In this document: positions 19,866 to 30,873 of the stretch, piece after piece
Layout: the number at the start of each line of letters is the position of its first letter
How positions within the stretch are numbered: position 1 is the first letter of the stretch
NCBI GenBank assembly: GCA_028752905.1
Contig: JAQNBH010000013.1
Coordinates: 41,048,397 to 41,112,396 of the forward strand
Length of the DNA: 64,000 nucleotides
Source of the DNA: Cladorhizidae sp. MBARI D1340-BT2
Lineage: Eukaryota; Porifera; Demospongiae; Poecilosclerida; Cladorhizidae
Reading direction: 5' to 3'
Notes under the pieces: model-generated
Told to the model about the DNA's origin: nothing
What the model saw: only the letters and a program-made list of their open reading frames with translations
The model's database searches: none
Program-made: the position numbers and the translations under genes

Positions 19866-22372
19866 CCACCTAGTCCTCTCTCTCTTTCTGGTACTCACCT
19901 AGTCCTCTCTCTCTATCTGGTACTCACCTAGTCCTCTCTCTCTATCTGGTACTCACCTAGTCCTCTCTCTCTATCTGGTACTCACCTAGTCCTCTCTCTC
20001 TCTCTGGTACTCACCTAGTCCTCTCTCTCTCTCTGGTACTCACCTAGTCCTCTCTCTCTCTATCTGGTACTCACCTAGTCCTCTCTCTCTCTCTATCTGG
20101 TACTCACCTAGTCCTCTCTCTCTCTCTTTCTGGTACTCACCTAGTCCTCTCTCTCTATCTGGTACTCACCTAGTCCTCTCTCTCTCTCTATCTGGTACTC
20201 ACCTAGTCCTCTCTCTCTCTCTTTCTGGTACTCACCTAGTCCTCTCTCTCTTTCTGGTACTCACCTAGTCCTCTCTCTCTCTCTTTCTGGTACTCACCTA
20301 GTCCTCTCTCTCTATCTGGTACTCACCTAGTCCTCTCTCTCTCTCTATCTGGTACTCACCTAGTCCTCTCTCTCTCTCTTTCTGGTACTCACCTAGTCCT
20401 CTCTCTCTTTCTGGTACTCACCTAGTCCTCTCTCTCTATCTGGTACTCACCTAGTCCTCTCTCTCTATCTGGTACTCACCTAGTCCTCTCTCTCTCTCTG
20501 GTACTCACCTAGTCCTCTCTCTCTCTCTGGTACTCACCTAGTCCTCTCTCTCTCTATCTGGTACTCACCTAGTCCTCTCTCTCTCTCTATCTGGTACTCA
20601 CCTAGTCCTCTCTCTCTCTCTTTCTGGTACTCACCTAGTCCTCTCTCTCTATCTGGTACTCACCTAGTCCTCTCTCTCTCTCTATCTGGTACTCACCTAG
20701 TCCTCTCTCTCTCTCTTTCTGGTACTCACCTAGTCCTCTCTCTCTTTCTGGTACTCACCTAGTCCTCTCTCTCTCTCTTTCTGGTACTCACCTAGTCCTC
20801 TCTCTCTATCTGGTACTCACCTAGTCCTCTCTCTCTCTCTATCTGGTACTCACCTAGTCCTCTCTCTCTCTCTTTCTGGTACTCACCTAGTCCTCTCTCT
20901 CTTTCTGGTACTCACCTAGTCCTCTCTCTCTATCTGGTACTCACCTAGTCCTCTCTCTCTATCTGGTACTCACCTAGTCCTCTCTCTCTCTATCTGGTAC
21001 TCACCTAGTCCTCTCTCTCTTTCTGGTACTCACCTAGTCCTCTCTCTCTATCTGGTACTCACCTAGTCCTCTCTCTCTCTCTGGTACTCACCTAGTCCTC
21101 TCTCTCTCTCTGGTACTCACCTAGTCCTCTCTCTCTCTATCTGGTACTCACCTAGTCCTCTCTCTCTCTCTGGTACTCACCTAGTCCTCTCTCTCTCTAT
21201 CTGGTACTCACCTAGTCCTCTCTCTCTTTCTGGTACTCACCTAGTCCTCTCTCTCTCTCTGGTACTCACCTAGTCCTCTCTCTCTCTCTGGTACTCACCT
21301 AGTCCTCTCTCTCTGGTACTCACCTAGTCCTCTCTCTCTATCTGGTACTCACCTAGTCCTCTCTCTCTATCTGGTACTCACCTAGTCCTCTCTCTCTCTC
21401 TGGTACTCACCTAGTCCTCTCTCTCTCTCTGGTACTCACCTAGTCCTCTCTCTCTATCTGGTACTCACCTAGTCCTCTCTCTCTATCTGGTACTCACCTA
21501 GTCCTCTCTCTCTCTCTGGTACTCACCTAGTCCTCTCTCTCTCTCTATCTGGTACTCACCTAGTCCTCTCTCTCTCTATCTGGTACTCACCTAGTCCTCT
21601 CTCTCTCTCTATCTGGTACTCACCTAGTCCTCTCTCTCTATCTGGTACTCACCTAGTCCTCTCTCTCTATCTGGTACTCACCTAGTCCTCTCTCTCTATC
21701 TGGTACTCACCTAGTCCTCTCTCTCTTTCTGGTACTCACCTAGTCCTCTCTCTCTCTATCTGGTACTCACCTAGTCCTCTCTCTCTCTCTTTCTGGTACT
21801 CACCTAGTCCTCTCTCTCTTTCTGGTACTCACCTAGTCCTCTCTCTCTATCTGGTACTCACCTAGTCCTCTCTCTCTATCTGGTACTCACCTAGTCCTCT
21901 CTCTCTCTATCTGGTACTCACCTAGTCCTCTCTCTCTTTCTGGTACTCACCTAGTCCTCTCTCTCTCTATCTGGTACTCACCTAGTCCTCTCTCTCTCTA
22001 TCTGGTACTCACCTAGTCCTCTCTCTCTCTCTGGTACTCACCTAGTCCTCTCTCTCTCTCTGGTACTCACCTAGTCCTCTCTCTCTTTCTGGTACTCACC
22101 TAGTCCTCTCTCTCTCTCTGGTACTCACCTAGTCCTCTCTCTCTCTCTATCTGGTACTCACCTAGTCCTCTCTCTCTTTCTGGTACTCACCTAGTCCTCT
22201 CTCTCTATCTGGTACTCACCTAGTCCTCTCTCTCTGGTACTCACCTAGTCTTCTCTCTCTCTATCTGGTACTCACCTAGTCCTCTCTCTCTTTCTGGTAC
22301 TCACCTAGTCCTCTCTCTCTATCTGGTACTCACCTAGTCCTCTCTCTCTGGTACTCACCTAGTCCTCTCTGC
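19866..22372. repeat. ~29-bp minisatellite, about 85 copies
   Basis: The unit is GGTACTCACCTAGTCC followed by a CT-rich stretch of variable length (CTCTCTCTATCT and variants). It spans 2.5 kb and ends at TCTGCCTAGAGAGG. On the minus strand each unit reads CTAGGTGAGTACC, which contains the consensus splice donor AG|GTGAGT. Confidence 0.95.
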
Positions 22373-22439
22373 CTAGAGAGGTTTAAAATTTTTCCTAGCT
22401 AGAGCATAATCCACCAGTAGTCCCTTACCTTATCCCAGC

Positions 22440-22585
22440 CTCCTACATTTGTGTTAGGCTTGGTGTTCTCAAGGAGGGTCTCTGCTTATTGTTCTCGCTC
22501 GCTAGGTGTTCTCGTCTCAGGAGCTGCAGCTGGTAAGTGAGGGGGGGGGGGGGGGGGGGGGGTGAACACTTTTTCTAAAGTTTCC

Positions 22586-22618
<33 letters not shown>

Positions 22619-22789
22619 GGTGTTCTCTGCTCTTTGTTCTCGCTCGCTTAGTGTTTACACTCGCTTGGTGTTCTCGCTCGCTTGGTGTTCTCGCTCGCTT
22701 GGTGTTCTCGCTCGCTTGGTGTTCTCGCCTCAGGAGCTGCAGCTGGTAAGTGAGGAGTGGGGGGGTTGAACACTTTTTCTAAAGTTTTC

Positions 22790-22840
<51 letters not shown>

Positions 22841-23079
22841 GGTGTTCTCTGCTCTTTGTTCTCGCTCGCTTAGTGTTTACACTCGCTTGGTGTTCTCGCT
22901 CGCTTGGTGTTCTCGCTCGCTTGGTGTTCTCGCTCGCTTGGTGTTCTCGCTCGCTTGGTGTTCTCGCTCGCTTGGTGTTCTCGCTCGCTTGGTGTTCTCG
23001 CTCGCTTTGTGTTCTCGCCTCAGGAGCTGCAGCTGGTAAGTGAGGAGTGGGGGGGTTGAACACTTTTTCTAAAGTTTTC

Positions 23080-23121
<42 letters not shown>

Positions 23122-23309
23122 GGTGTTCTCTGCTCTTTGTTCTCGCTCGTTTAGTGTTTACACTCGCTTGGTATTCTCGCTCGCTTGGTGTTCTCGCTCG
23201 CTTGGTGTTCTCGCTCGCTTGGTGTTCTCGCTCGCTTGGTGTTCTCGCCTCAGGAGCTGCAGCTGGTAAGTGAGGAGTGGGGGGGTTGAACACTTTTTCT
23301 AAAGTTTTC

Positions 23310-23351
<42 letters not shown>

Positions 23352-23535
23352 GGTGTTCTCTGCTCTTTGTTCTCGCTCGTTTAGTGTTCTCGCTCGCTTG
23401 GTGTTCTCGCTTGCTTGGTGTTCTCGTTCGCTTGGTGTTCTCGCTTGCTTGGTGTTCTCGCTTGCTTGGTGTTCTCGCCTCAGGAGCTGCCGCTGGTAAG
23501 TGAGGAGTGGGGGGAGGGGGGTGGGGTTGAACACT
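22440..23535 (+). repeat. Five tandem cassettes ending in a splice donor-like site
   Basis: Each cassette has a TTA microsatellite, GGTGTTCTCTGCTCTTTGTT, several CTCGCTCGCTTGGTGTT units, and GGAGCTGC(A/C)GCTGGTAAGTGAGG. The last motif begins near 22519, 22731, 23021, 23251 and 23481. TG|GTAAGT is a strong donor. A single related motif at 27142-27160 lies upstream of the gene at 27395. The first cassette includes about 20 consecutive G. Long ORFs here are repeat artefacts. Confidence 0.75.
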
Positions 23536-23589
23536 GTGTTTAAAAATACTGACCACATCTCATATGTGCTGACTGTATTGCTGTATTGT

Positions 23590-23884
23590 AACTTTTTAGC
23601 CAGTTCTCTCTCCTCTACTGACAGAGCAGCCTCAATCTCACACTTGGCCTCTCTCTGTCTTTCTTTATGCTCTCTTGGAACTTCCTCTCAGAGTCTGCCA
23701 TATGCTTCTTCAATGCTTCCACCTCCTTATTCTTGCTATTCAGCTTCTGTCCTGTCTGCTCGAGATGGTGCTGGAGTGGGACTATGTATAAATAGACAAT
23801 GAACATTATTGGAATGGGTGATGATTGTACAAAAACATCTTTATCCACCCACACTCCATGTGGACAATCAAAGTCACCTTCCAT
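23590..23884 (-). pseudogene. Coiled-coil protein fragment, frameshifted
   Basis: On the minus strand a coding-like stretch reads DFDCPHGVWVDKDVFVQ, an intron-like junction (TATACATAG), then a heptad-rich coiled coil (KNKEVEALKKHMADSERKF). The frame stops early, but another frame continues the heptads (CEIEAALSVEERELAKKL) after KKD, so one base appears lost or gained near 23660. The parent family was not recognised. There is no start codon context. It is probably a decayed exon pair of a larger gene. Confidence 0.45.
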
Positions 23885-23960
23885 ATGCGTGCATGGTGTT
23901 CTCGCTCTTTGTTTGTTGTTGGGTTGGGTTGGGTTTACTAAATTGTGTCCTTTTGTGACT

Positions 23961-24356
23961 GCTCTAACCCTTTACCAAAGTCACCCTTTACCAAAGTCAT
24001 CCTTTACCAAAGTCATCCTTTACCAATGACATCCTTTACCAAAGTCACCCTTTACCAAGGCACCCTTTACCAAAGTCACCCTTTACCAAAGTCATCCTTT
24101 ACCAGTCATCCTTTACCAGTCATCCTTTACCAAAGTCATCCTTTACCAAAGTCATCCTTTACCAAAGTCATCCTTTACCAAAGTCACCCTTTACCAAAGA
24201 CACCCTTTACCAAAGTGACCCTTTACCAAAGTCATCCTTTACCAAAGTCATCCTTTACCAGTCATCCTTTACCAAAGTCATCCTTTACCAAAGTCACCCT
24301 TTACCAAAGACACCCTTTACCAAAGACATCCTTTACCAAAGTCACCCTTTAACAAA
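23961..24356. repeat. 16-bp minisatellite (CCTTTACCAAAGTCAT)
   Basis: About 25 imperfect copies vary as GTCACC/GACACC/GTCATC. The 3' part and its right flank (to 24632) recur in direct orientation at 37626-38188, ending at the same bases TATTCAAAC. Confidence 0.9.
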
Positions 24357-25111
24357 ATCAACTGTCCTTCAAATTGTTATTCTCCTCCCCCCCCCCTTGG
24401 CAATAATTTTGTTATTCTCCTCCCCCCCTTGGCAATAATTGTTATTCTCCTCCCCCCCCTTGGCAAAACCTTACCAGTTTTCTTCCACTGCTAGTTGTTA
24501 TTATTTGCGGTTAAGCATTCATGATTGAAGGGCGGAGATAGCCTGGCACAATCTCATTATTGAGAAAGGCCTTTTATTCTTCTCTGTGAACTGAGATGTT
24601 GTTGCGAGTTTATTAGCATAAAGTATTCAAACAAGGTGCCTACTATTGGAACTGTGACAATGGTCCCTATATTTGTAAGAGGACATTCAAATTCCAAATT
24701 AGAGCACCAATGTCGCAGTTGCAACATAAGGCACCTCGATTCCATTTCTTGACTCCAGCACCACCCCTAATGAGTCAGTTGGAAACGAGGTGCTTACTGT
24801 TGACACTGTGACAATAGTCCCTATATCCATAAGTAGACATCTTAATTCCAATATAGAGAACTTATGTCACAGTTCCAACATAAGGCACCTCGATTCCAGT
24901 TCTTGGCTCCAGCCCCCAGCCCCAAATGAGTCAGCTGGAAACGAGGGGTAGCGCAAGACTGGCTTGGCATTGCGCAAGCGCATTGCTTGAAGATCGCAAC
25001 TTGAAATAAATATAAGTCGAGACTATAATTATTCAAGGGACGGTATATTTTTAAGTTTTTGCAATTGACGCCAAAAACATAATTATTGGAGTTAATTAAT
25101 GTGTGGGCGTG
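24357..25111. other. Dispersed-repeat region
   Basis: Three CTCCTCCCCCC...TTGGCAATAAT units (24385-24470) are followed by two related copies of a repeat of about 150 bp that includes GGAACTGTGACAAT and AACATAAGGCACCTCGATTCCA (about 24632-24770 and 24785-24935). A more diverged copy lies at 36535-36660. TTGCGCAAGCGCATTG at 24970 resembles an NRF1-type site. No gene was seen. Confidence 0.55.
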
Positions 25112-25162
25112 ACTCCAGTTATCCGAACACCTCTGGTCCCAACGTGTTCGGATAACTGGAGT
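25112..25162. repeat. 51-bp hairpin (ACTCCAGTTATCCGAACAC arms)
   Basis: The two 19-bp arms are perfect reverse complements around a 13-bp centre. On the reverse strand it begins TACAGTAGAACTCC, like the ends of the pogo-type element at 31123. It may be a tiny remnant of such an element. Confidence 0.7.
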
Positions 25163-25169
25163 TCTACTG

Positions 25170-25270
25170 TATTGGGTTGTAAAATGGTGGTATTGGGTTG
25201 TACAATGGTGGTATTGGTTTGTACAATGGTGGTATTGGTTTGTACAATGGTGGTATTGGGTTGTACAATG
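25170..25270. repeat. ~20-bp minisatellite (TTGTACAATGGTGGTATTGG)
   Basis: There are about five copies. The same unit in reverse orientation forms the arrays at 30874-31120 and 31757-31935. Confidence 0.85.
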
Positions 25271-25439
25271 TATATTAAGACCTGTAGATTCACTCTAGGG
25301 TTAGGGCCTGATGATGGACAGGATTTTTGTGACACTCTAGGACATGAGGACTAGGAACTCATTGTCCTTATTAAAGTTACATAAGTACTGTATATAAACA
25401 ACACACAATGAAATAGTATTACAGTAAAATATTATTGAC

Positions 25440-25775
25440 ACTACTGTCTGCAACACCGAGTCGGGGGCGGATCCGTGTAACTGAACGCTCGCGCATGCAC
25501 ACGAAACACTGACGCGTGACTACCCATGTTTCTCTGTTGTGTCCTAGTTGAATTGACTCCTGGTGTGTCCTCTATCTGCTCGCCACCGCTCCTACCTGCT
25601 CGCCACCGCTCTCTACCTGCCACACTGCTCTCTATCTGCTCGCCACAGCGCTCTCTATCTGCTCGCCACTTGCTCATTACTTGGTAAGTTTATCCAGCAC
25701 CTTCTCTAGCAACCATTCTCCATCATGATTTGCAAATGTTGAGATGTTGAGTCCTTCAGGGTGATGGTGCTAACT
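25440..25775 (+). promoter_or_regulatory. First-exon-like module, copy 3 (+)
   Basis: This has CTCTATCTGCTCGCCA repeats and then TTACTTGGTAAGTTTATCC (donor near 25684) and AGCACC TTCTCTAGCAACC, like the modules at 19224 and 37200. Upstream CGCTCGCGCATGCAC is NRF1-like. It is oriented toward the gene at 27395, whose coding exon starts after an acceptor at 27367, so it could supply a 5' leader. This is inference from position and splice signals. Confidence 0.4.
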
Positions 25776-27140
25776 CGCCAGTGTGTCTGATGTTATTTTC
25801 AATGGTTATGGTATCATGGGGTAGCCAAAATAGCGTGGCACCAAAATAGTGTGGCGCCAAAATGTCAGGGCAAGTGTGGGTGAGTGTGAGTGAGGTTAAC
25901 TTTAATTCAGCTCAGCTCAGGCCGACCACTAGCAGACCAGCCATCATAGTTGGTGTACAGCTTCTATCAGCTCTCGGGTCAACTTTACAAGCTCAATAAG
26001 TGACTGAGTATTTCAAATGGCCAATGGCTCTGGCTCTAGCTAAATGAAGGTCCATGGTAACATTCGCTGAATGTGTTTATTAACAGCATGATTGGCATGT
26101 ACCACTGGACTCCTGCTGTGTGTTTTTGCCTTGGGACAGGCCTTACCTTAGGAGCTCCTTAAGACTCCTTCTGGTGCACTCTATATAAATAACCCTGCTC
26201 TATAAATAGCCCACGAACATTGTCAAACATGTAGTGACAATGGGTGGTGGTTGGCAGGTCAGCCAATTGGCACACCACAAACTAATCAATGTGAACTAAT
26301 CAATGTGCATTTGGTTAGCAGGTTACCAATCAGCCACATCCAATATTATAGCAGTCCAAGAGACCCATTATCAGGGTCTGGTGCATTACTTGCATTACTT
26401 GTTCCCTCATTGTTTTAACAGCTAGCTGAGTATTTACTCTAAATGTATGAGCAAAAATCCTCCTCCCATGCATCTGGTTGTGAGCTAGCCTGGGGTGACT
26501 CCTGGTGTGTGCTCAGCTGCTCTCCGACCGTTTTGTAAGCTATTCAAGTAGTTTTTAGTGCCCTTACGTAATTCTGTAGTTCAGACGTATGATCTCTTCT
26601 GTGTTAGTTCAGACAGTGTGTGTCCCCATAGAGCTATTTTCAACCTGACTCAAGTGATTGTGACAGTGTGTGTCCCCATACAACCTACTTTAACCTACCT
26701 TGTGTGTCCCCATAGAGCTGACACACCTAGTCATGTGCTGTGAGATCATGCTAGGGCAGGCTATGATGTGGTAAACTGATAGGATGTGGGTCGGCGAACG
26801 TGCTGCTAACCAACCAACCATTCCTGTATGTGATGTCCACTGAACATTCTGGTCCAATGACCGACCATTGGTTGGGGATTTCGGTATGGCTACCCCAGAC
26901 TTTTTTTTTTTTTTTTTTGCTATCGCAGACTAAAAACAAAGGTCATGCTTTACTCAGTACAATAGCCAATGAACATGTAAGTGCTTTATTAGAATAGGTG
27001 GTTGGATGGGTGGTTGGCAGGTCAGCCAATCACACCACAAACTAGCCTTGTACAGGTCAGCCAATCAGCACACCACAAACTAGCCTTGTACCTCCCCTAT
27101 TTTGATCACACTACTGTCAGTACGTTTAATCTCGAATAAC
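25776..27140 (+). other. Intergenic or leader-intron region
   Basis: No coding exon is supported. It holds short repeats: CAATCAGC(A)CACCACAAACTAG copies (26262, 27028, 27062) and GTGTGTCCCCATA(GAGCT/CAACC) near 26618-26718. A T-run lies at 26901-26918. Confidence 0.45.
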
Positions 27141-27141
27141 T

Positions 27142-27160
27142 AGGAGCTGCCGCTGGTAAG
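27142..27160 (+). other. Candidate non-coding first-exon end with donor
   Basis: AGGAGCTGCCGCTG|GTAAG is a single-copy relative of the five cassettes at 22440-23535. It lies 212 bp before the acceptor CTCCTTAG (ending 27367) of the next gene. A leader exon spliced to 27368 is plausible but not proven. Confidence 0.4.
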
Positions 27161-27394
27161 TGGGGAGGGAGGGTGGGGTTGGGGTTGCTTGGACAGTGTT
27201 CAATCATTTTGCTGCTCATGGTGAATAAATAAAAATCCAAGTATCTCTCTATCCCCATGTAGGAGAAGGAGAAGGTGTCAAATGCTACATTAAATAGGTT
27301 TTTAAGTTTACATTATTTATTTCCATTTGTATTAGTGGCCTTAGCCATCCACATCCTGTCTCCTTAGCATCCGATCTCTAAGTGCCTCAGCAGT

Positions 27395-30332
27395 ATGGAA
27401 ACTATGGAGGAGATGAGGAAATTGTTGGATGAGTCGAAGGAGCGTGAGAGAGAGTCCAAGATAGAGTTTAAGGAGTCCAAGGAGCGCGAGAAGGAGTCCA
27501 AGGAGCGCGAGAGAAAGTTGCAGGTGCAGCTGGGTAAGTAATTGTACCATGTGTCGATTTCTTTCTCACCTCAGGATTCCACACTCCAAATGATGTTGGT
27601 GACTCCATACATAATTACATTAACTATATCTGCATTCTAGCCCTAGCCCTGTTGTGTTGTAAGTGCAATTTCCCCCCCAAATTGCACTCGTACACTCTTA
27701 AATTCTCACCTCAGGATTCCCCACTCCAATGATGAGGTGGTGGACGTCCTGGAAGGGTATTCATTCCTAGTTTTATATTGATCATTATTTGTATGTAATA
27801 GAGACGTTGCAGAACTTGCGAAAGAGAAAACTACAACATGAGTCAGATGATGAGTCACATGATGATGATGATGCTGGCACCTCTGGAATGAAGGTTTGTA
27901 GTAGTTGTCTAGGCATGGGAACTCCAAGTCACACCATGCTTTTTCTTTATGGTTGAGTGGAATATTTGTGCAGATGTGCAGCAAATAGAATAACCTTGTG
28001 ACTACATTGTACAACATAAGATTAGCGACACCAGGCCCCTTGGCTATGTGAGACTGCATGTTTGGAGATACATATGAAAAAGTAAACAGTTAAAGCTGGA
28101 CATATAGAAATACAGTTATAGGGGCATCTTAGTTAGTCCAGTGGGTCCTCCTAGTTCAGCCCAGCTCTCTATATATCAACCTCTATATATTGACTTCTAC
28201 ATATTCACTCATAAACTATATTATTACTGTACATGGTTGGAGATGCATATGCAAAAGTAAACAAAGGTGGACATATAGAAATACAGTTATAGGGGTATCT
28301 TAAGTTAATCCAGCTGGTCGTCCTAGTTAATCAAACAAGCCAGCCCAGCCCTGTATATATCAACCTCTATATACTGACTTCTATATATTCACTTAGAGAA
28401 CTTAATATTTTATTACTGCATGTTTGGAGATACATATGAAAAAGTAAACAGTTAAAGCTGGACATATAGAAATACAGTTATAGGGGCATCTTAGTTAGTC
28501 CAGCAGGTCCTCCTAGTTCAGCCCAGCTCTCTATATATCAACCTCTATATATTGACTTCTACATAGTCACTCATTAAACTTAATATATTATTACTGCATG
28601 GTTGGAGATGCATATGCAAAAGTAAACAGTTAAAGCTGGACATATAGAAACACAGTTTAAGTGAGGACTACGGCGTGAAAACGGTTAAATGAACGAATGC
28701 AGCTGCTTGGCTAAAATAGTTTCCTGGCACAGTCGTAAGAGTTCCACGTGTACTCGCTTTCAATGTGCATGCATGCAGGATTGGGTGTGCTCCTAGTAGG
28801 TGTTTGTGCGTGCGTGCATGCATGAATGGGTGTGGCCTGGATGTACAGCTTGAACATGGCAGAGGGGGTGTGTCATGTGGACCTAGTAGGTGTGTGGTCC
28901 TAGTAAGTGTGTGAGTGTGCATGCATGCTGGAATGGGTGTGGTCCTAGTAGGTGTGTGTGCATGCAGGAATGGATGTGGTCCTAGTAGGTGTGTGTGCAT
29001 GCATTCAGGAACAAACATGCTGATTTAGATTGCCTGGATGACTTAGGGATCAATGTCAATCGTGGCATTGGCGTGTTCGCGGTACAGTCCCCCCTTAATT
29101 AAATGAACCTTGGTGCTACATTGCAGTGTTCCCACTAGGATTCTAGTTGGACACGTTGCTCTACATGTACCTCTATACATTCAAGCCAACACCTATTAAT
29201 TCATGATTCCATTATACGGTACAGGAGGATGGTGGTGATGATGATGATGATGGTGGTGATGGTGGTGTTGAAGTTCTTGATGTTCTTGATATGGAAACGG
29301 TATGAAACGAACATTAATAATCGTCTCTTTTACCATTAATAATTCTCTCTTTTTTCCATTAATAATTCTCTCTTTTTCCATTAATAATTGTTAATTGTCT
29401 CTTTCTTTTAGGTCTCTAATGTCCGAGTGATATTTTTTGGAATGAAGCCATTTTCTAAAGTGATAAAAATTCCTATGCGTTATAAAAATATTATCTCGAA
29501 GAAAATTATGAAGAGACTCTTTCGTTTACAAAATCCTTCTATTACCTTTCAAGAAATTACGGAAGGAGGACATTTTGTAGTACGTGGTGCCTTGGGGGGA
29601 TTATACGCCATTTTTCGCTATAATAAACGAACAGCATGTTCTTGTACCAAATCGTCGCGGCACCAAAAGTTAAGCTACACTGAGATTCCGGGTGGTTTCA
29701 TTATTCCTCCTTCTTCGGACATGTCATGTAATTTGGTGAATTCATGGTGGGGTCCGACCAGGGATGTTACCGACACATATCGTGATGTGGTGTTATTTCC
29801 TAAGATAACATATGAATCAGAAAGAAATTCATCTTTGTTGGAGGCACTGAAGAATTTTGTGGTTACGAATGACCTTGGAGTACAATGCAAATTGGGTTAT
29901 ACTGCTGAATACACTGAATCTGATTTTTCACCATTTTCTGGAGAAGGCGATATTCAGGTTATGGGAAAGAGTAGCGCTAATGCTGTTCTGCTCGGGCAAA
30001 TCAATTCTGCTAATGTTGAATGCAAAATTCAAGTATTGGCAATAACGGGAGTGCTTGACCAACTGAAGGCCTCCATGGTAGTAACAACCATCTCATCTTG
30101 GTTTAACAGCTTGATTTATTCCAACCGAAAAACGTTGGATGAAATGGAAACACTAGTGTGCTATGGACTTCTAATCGGGACTACTCACCCAACTGTACTA
30201 TTAAAGTCTAATATGAATTTAAAAAAACACATTATTGAATTTGATCAGATCGCTAATTATCCGGCTTCAACACAAACTTATTTGGAGCAGAACTCGTTGT
30301 TAGAATTCATTCTGAGAGAGTGCAATAAGTGA
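27395..30332 (+). CDS. Spliced gene 1: coiled-coil N-terminus plus possible PD-(D/E)XK domain (about 408 aa)
   Basis: Four coding exons keep phase: 27395-27533, 27802-27893, 29225-29299 and 29412-30332, all GT-AG. Exon 1 encodes a charged coiled coil (MRKLLDESKERERESK). Exons 2-3 are acidic and low-complexity. The long last exon is globular, and GEGDIQVM followed 20 residues later by NVECKIQ resembles the D...ExK core of PD-(D/E)XK nucleases; QLKASM follows. The untranslated leader 27368-27394 (CATCCGATCTCTAAGTGCCT) is shared with the gene at 34803-36238, which also begins M..EMRK. The family was not recognised. Nuclease function is inferred from spacing and needs fold prediction. Intron 2 (1.33 kb) is filled by repeats and could hide more exons. 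Confidence 0.65.
28079..28660. repeat. ~180-bp tandem repeat in intron (3-4 copies)
   Basis: Copies contain GGACATATAGAAATACAGTT, ATAGGGGCATCTTAGTTAGT, CAACCTCTATATATTGACTT and TTATTACTGCATG. The motifs parallel those in the foldback family (GGACATATGGAAGTACAGTT), so this is a diverged relative inside intron 2 of spliced gene 1. Confidence 0.8.
28765..29010. repeat. Minisatellite (GTGTGGTCCTAGTAGGTGTG units)
   Basis: Five to six irregular copies contain GCATGCAGGAATGGGTGTGG and TCCTAGTAGGTGTG, within intron 2 of spliced gene 1. Confidence 0.75.
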
Positions 30333-30873
30333 CATATATAGTAGTATTATCAGATTGTAACTTGTGTCTTATTATTATATATACTGTCACATCTTCTAAA
30401 TTCATGGATAGAGTGCATATAAATTATAAATGGGTACAGAAGTACCGATATAGAGGTGCAAACCCTCCTAATTAATCAGTAATGGTAGTCATTGCATTAT
30501 TAATTAATGTAGAGATATAATGAACCCCCCCATTCATTGGTGTCGCTATATATAATAGGCCCACGCCAATGTCCCCCCCCCCATTCATTGCGCTATATGA
30601 TAGGTACACATCAATGTACTCCCCTCCCCATTCATTGGTTTGTATCTAACAGCGCAATGAATGGGGGGTGTACATTGGTGTGTATCTAACATACATATAG
30701 CGTGTCCTGATTGTTTACATTACATCGTATGGAAATTATTTTGATATCAGAATGAAGCCCATTTCATACCTTGCACTTTATCACTTCCCATTTAGTCGGC
30801 ATTTAGAGTAACCACAGATGTGTTGATAGAACAGAGACTACTAAAATTATATAGGTCAGTCCACTTATACCAC
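30333..30873. other. Intergenic region with small inverted repeats
   Basis: Poly-C tracts next to CATTCATTG motifs (30525-30645) face an inverted CAATGAATGGGGGGTGTACA at 30655. This is a dispersed repeat related to 19070-19110. No gene is seen. Confidence 0.5.

Noticed and set aside
22836..23558. Coiled-coil-like minus-strand ORFs (repeated SEREHQ and ENTKRA)
   Set aside because: They are translations of the CTCGCTCGCTTGGTGTT repeat and change with copy number.
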